A stretch of 7,650 bases of DNA, taken from NCBI GenBank assembly GCA_026400425.1, contig JAPLPC010000607.1, forward strand, positions 1 through 7,650, written 5' to 3'. Shown one piece after another: positions 6,178-7,650 of this stretch; the first letter of the stretch is position 1; each line of letters opens with the position of its first letter. The position numbers and the translations under genes are program-made. The notes under the pieces are model-generated. The model was not told the origin of the DNA. It saw nothing but the letters and a program-made list of their open reading frames with translations, and did no database searches. The stretch comes from Hyphomicrobiales bacterium. Lineage in GTDB: Bacteria; Pseudomonadota; Alphaproteobacteria; Rhizobiales; Xanthobacteraceae.

Positions 6178-7431
6178 GTGGTTGCAACCTGGAATCCGGC
6201 AGCAAGCGCCAGCTACTACACGCGCCAGACCGAGTATTACCTCGGCGACGCCGAACCTGCGGGCCTCTGGTACGCGCCGGCGGGTGATTTTGGCGTTGTA
6301 GACGGCGCGCAAGTCGAGCGCGAGACCTTCGAGCAATTGTACAATGCCGTCGACGCGGATGGGCAGCCCCTGCTGGATAACATCCGCCGCCATAAGGAGC
6401 GGACAAGCGCGTTCGACGTGACACTCAGCGCGCCGCGCTCGGTATCCCTGGTCTGGGGGCTGGCAACGCCCGAGACGAAGCGTCTCATCGAGGCTGCGCA
6501 GCAGCGAGCCGTCAGGGCGACGCTGAGCATGCTGGAGCGCGAGGCGACCTGGGCACGCCGGGGCCGCAATGGCATGTCGCTCGAGAAGGTCGCACTCACG
6601 GCCGCCACGTTTCAGCATGGCGAAAGCCGACCTTCAAAACACGCCGACGGGCGCATATTCGCAGATGCAAATTTGCATACGCATTGCGTATGCATGAACA
6701 TCTCGACCCGCCAGAGCGACGGCACAATTGGAGCTCTTCACTCCAAGGTGATCCGCGACTGGAAGATGGCGGCCGGCGCGACCTATCACGCCGCCCTCGC
6801 ACATGAGCTGACGACGCTCGGCTTTGATATCGATCGTGTCGGCAAGAACGGCATCTTCGAAATCGCCGGCGTGGATGGTGCCACGATTACGTATTTCAGC
6901 GCGCGTCGTCAGGAGATCGAGGAGGAACTCGCTGAACATGGCGTCACCAGCGGCGAGGCCACCGCACTGGCCGCCGCCATCGCCAAGGCGACGAGAAGCA
7001 GCAAGCGGGAGAGTGTAAGTTTCGGGCGCGAGGATGTCTGGCGCGACGCCGCGCAATCGCTGGGCCTCGACACCGGATCATTTTCCGAAAGCTTGATGGC
7101 CCCCTCGAAGGCGCGTAATCAGGAAGCCGACGAAGGGCTGCTCTCCGACCGGTTGGCCGCCCTGCCGGCGATCCTCACCGAACGTGAGAGCGTGATTGAG
7201 CGGCGCGAGCTCCTGCGTTCCGTCGCTGCCGCCCTGGTCGGCACCGGCTTGCCAGCCGAGCGCGCCGAAACTGAACTCAAGCGCCTGCTGAGCCAGGGAG
7301 CCTTTCTGGAAATTGGGCATGATGCCCTTGGCCTGCCACGCCGGAGATGCTCGCGATCGAGCGGGAGGTCGTCGAACAGGCGCAACGTCTCGCGAACCAG
7401 TCCTGGCACTTCGTCGATCAGAAATCGCTGA
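6178..7431 (+). CDS. MobF relaxase (TrwC/TraI-type), relaxase domain, frameshifted
   Basis: The GTG start has GGAGG 8 bases upstream and is the first start after an in-frame stop at 6097. The N-terminus has the MobF tyrosine cluster SYYTRQTEYYLG (Y13, Y14, Y20, Y21), one or more of which attack the DNA. Next come GLWY (29-32), FDVTLSAPRSVSLVWG (79-94), FQHGESR (145-151) and NLHTH (165-169). H147, H167 and H169 form the metal-binding triad. DGTIGALHSKVI and AHELTTLGF follow as in TrwC. The protein should nick oriT, stay bound to the 5' end and pilot the strand through the secretion channel. Homology-like sequence stops near residue 387; the last 30 residues are Arg/Ser-rich and unrelated, because the true continuation (TPEMLAIEREVV and a helicase P-loop) is in another frame. 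A 1-base (or 3n+1) loss near 7336-7341 explains this. The spacing between H147 and H167 is about nine residues longer than in TrwC. Confidence 0.9.
   Translation: MVATWNPAASASYYTRQTEYYLGDAEPAGLWYAPAGDFGVVDGAQVERETFEQLYNAVDADGQPLLDNIRRHKERTSAFDVTLSAPRSVSLVWGLATPETKRLIEAAQQRAVRATLSMLEREATWARRGRNGMSLEKVALTAATFQHGESRPSKHADGRIFADANLHTHCVCMNISTRQSDGTIGALHSKVIRDWKMAAGATYHAALAHELTTLGFDIDRVGKNGIFEIAGVDGATITYFSARRQEIEEELAEHGVTSGEATALAAAIAKATRSSKRESVSFGREDVWRDAAQSLGLDTGSFSESLMAPSKARNQEADEGLLSDRLAALPAILTERESVIERRELLRSVAAALVGTGLPAERAETELKRLLSQGAFLEIGHDALGLPRRRCSRSSGRSSNRRNVSRTSPGTSSIRNR
6665..6694. repeat. Two overlapping palindromes inside the relaxase gene
   Basis: ATGCAAATTTGCAT (6665-6678) is a perfect 14-bp palindrome. 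Overlapping it, TGCATACGC (6674-6682) is a perfect inverted match to GCGTATGCA (6686-6694) across 3 bases. Together they cover the codons for the NLHTH metal site and are visibly richer in A and T than the surrounding gene. Confidence 0.8.
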
Positions 7432-7650
7432 GGGACCGTTGCGGAGCCTTGGGGCTCACCGCCGAGCAGTCGGAAGCGGCGCTCGCCGCAACGACAAGCT
7501 CGGCGGTCGTTATCGTCGAAGGCGCCCCTGGGGTCGGCAAGTCCACACTGCTCGCGCCAGTCTTGCAAGGATACGCGAAAGCCGGATGTCGGGTGATCGG
7601 TGCCGCTTCCGCATGGCGAATCGCCAACATGCTCCGGGATGACCTCGGCA
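7347..7650 (+). CDS. Helicase domain of the MobF relaxase, separate frame, 3' partial
   Basis: In the third frame (open from 7323 after a TGA at 7320-7322) the sequence reads TPEMLAIEREVVEQAQRLAN, then a helical stretch, LTAEQSEAALAAT, and the P-loop VVIVEGAPGVGKST (Walker A at 7521-7547), followed by a RecD-like continuation. This is the standard N-terminal part of the SF1B helicase domain in TrwC/TraI proteins, and it would directly follow the relaxase domain if one base (or 3n+1) were restored. The frame has no stop through the window end. The ATG at 7347 is the first start codon in this frame, but it lacks a properly spaced ribosome binding site, so a truly separate gene is less likely than a frameshifted fusion. 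The helicase would unwind the transferred strand in the donor. Confidence 0.8.
   Translation, partial: MLAIEREVVEQAQRLANQSWHFVDQKSLRDRCGALGLTAEQSEAALAATTSSAVVIVEGAPGVGKSTLLAPVLQGYAKAGCRVIGAASAWRIANMLRDDLG

Larger units (their letters stand above)
3058..7650 (+). mobile_element. DNA-processing module of a conjugative or mobilizable element
   Basis: Consecutive genes encode a ParA-like ATPase, a small membrane protein, a TrwB-type coupling protein and a MobF relaxase-helicase. Coupling protein plus MobF relaxase is the core of IncW/IncF-like transfer systems. No mating-pore genes, integrase, attachment sites or replication genes are visible, so the element borders and type are unknown; the upstream genes (1-2918) probably also belong to it. 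Confidence 0.8.

Noticed and set aside
7313..7642. Plus-strand open frame of 109 codons over the relaxase/helicase junction
   Set aside because: The helicase-like sequence with a P-loop is in a different frame; this one is Arg-rich without motifs.

Overview
The window is high-GC DNA with six genes, all on the + strand, plus a seventh reading frame that runs off the right end. The right half is recognisable as the DNA-processing part of a conjugative or mobilizable element: a ParA/MinD-type ATPase, a small tail-anchored protein, a TrwB/TraD-type coupling protein and a MobF (TrwC/TraI-type) relaxase with the start of its helicase domain. GC content, codon use and protein style point to an alphaproteobacterium, probably Hyphomicrobiales (Bradyrhizobium/Methylobacterium-like relatives). 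That is inference; the window holds no rRNA or other taxonomic marker. No mating-pore (VirB/Trb) genes, replication genes or integrase lie inside the window, so plasmid versus integrative element cannot be decided.

Layout. Positions 1-813: the 3' part of an unrecognised gene that is open at the left edge. Positions 886-1578: a small protein with an HExxH zinc-peptidase motif and a downstream YGEE motif, resembling the catalytic half of ArdC-type antirestriction proteins. Positions 1647-2918: a 423-residue orphan protein. Positions 2919-3057: an intergenic region with an imperfect 10-bp inverted repeat and the first copy of a perfect 17-bp direct repeat. Positions 3058-6039: a tight three-gene operon (ATPase, tail-anchored protein, coupling protein). 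Positions 6040-6177: a second intergenic region with a short hairpin, the second copy of the 17-bp repeat, and a strong hairpin that contains the relaxase ribosome binding site. Positions 6178-7650: the relaxase, which is interrupted by a frameshift near 7336-7341; the RecD-like helicase domain continues in a different frame to the window end.

How the genes would work together: the relaxase nicks and carries the transferred strand, the coupling protein docks that complex onto a type IV secretion channel and drives DNA export, and the ATPase plus the small membrane protein probably help position the DNA or the coupling protein. The ArdC-like peptidase would fit protection of incoming DNA from restriction. 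The main points for a second look are the relaxase/helicase frameshift, the 17-bp repeat shared by the two intergenic regions, the hairpin over the relaxase start, and two overlapping palindromes inside the codons of the relaxase metal site.
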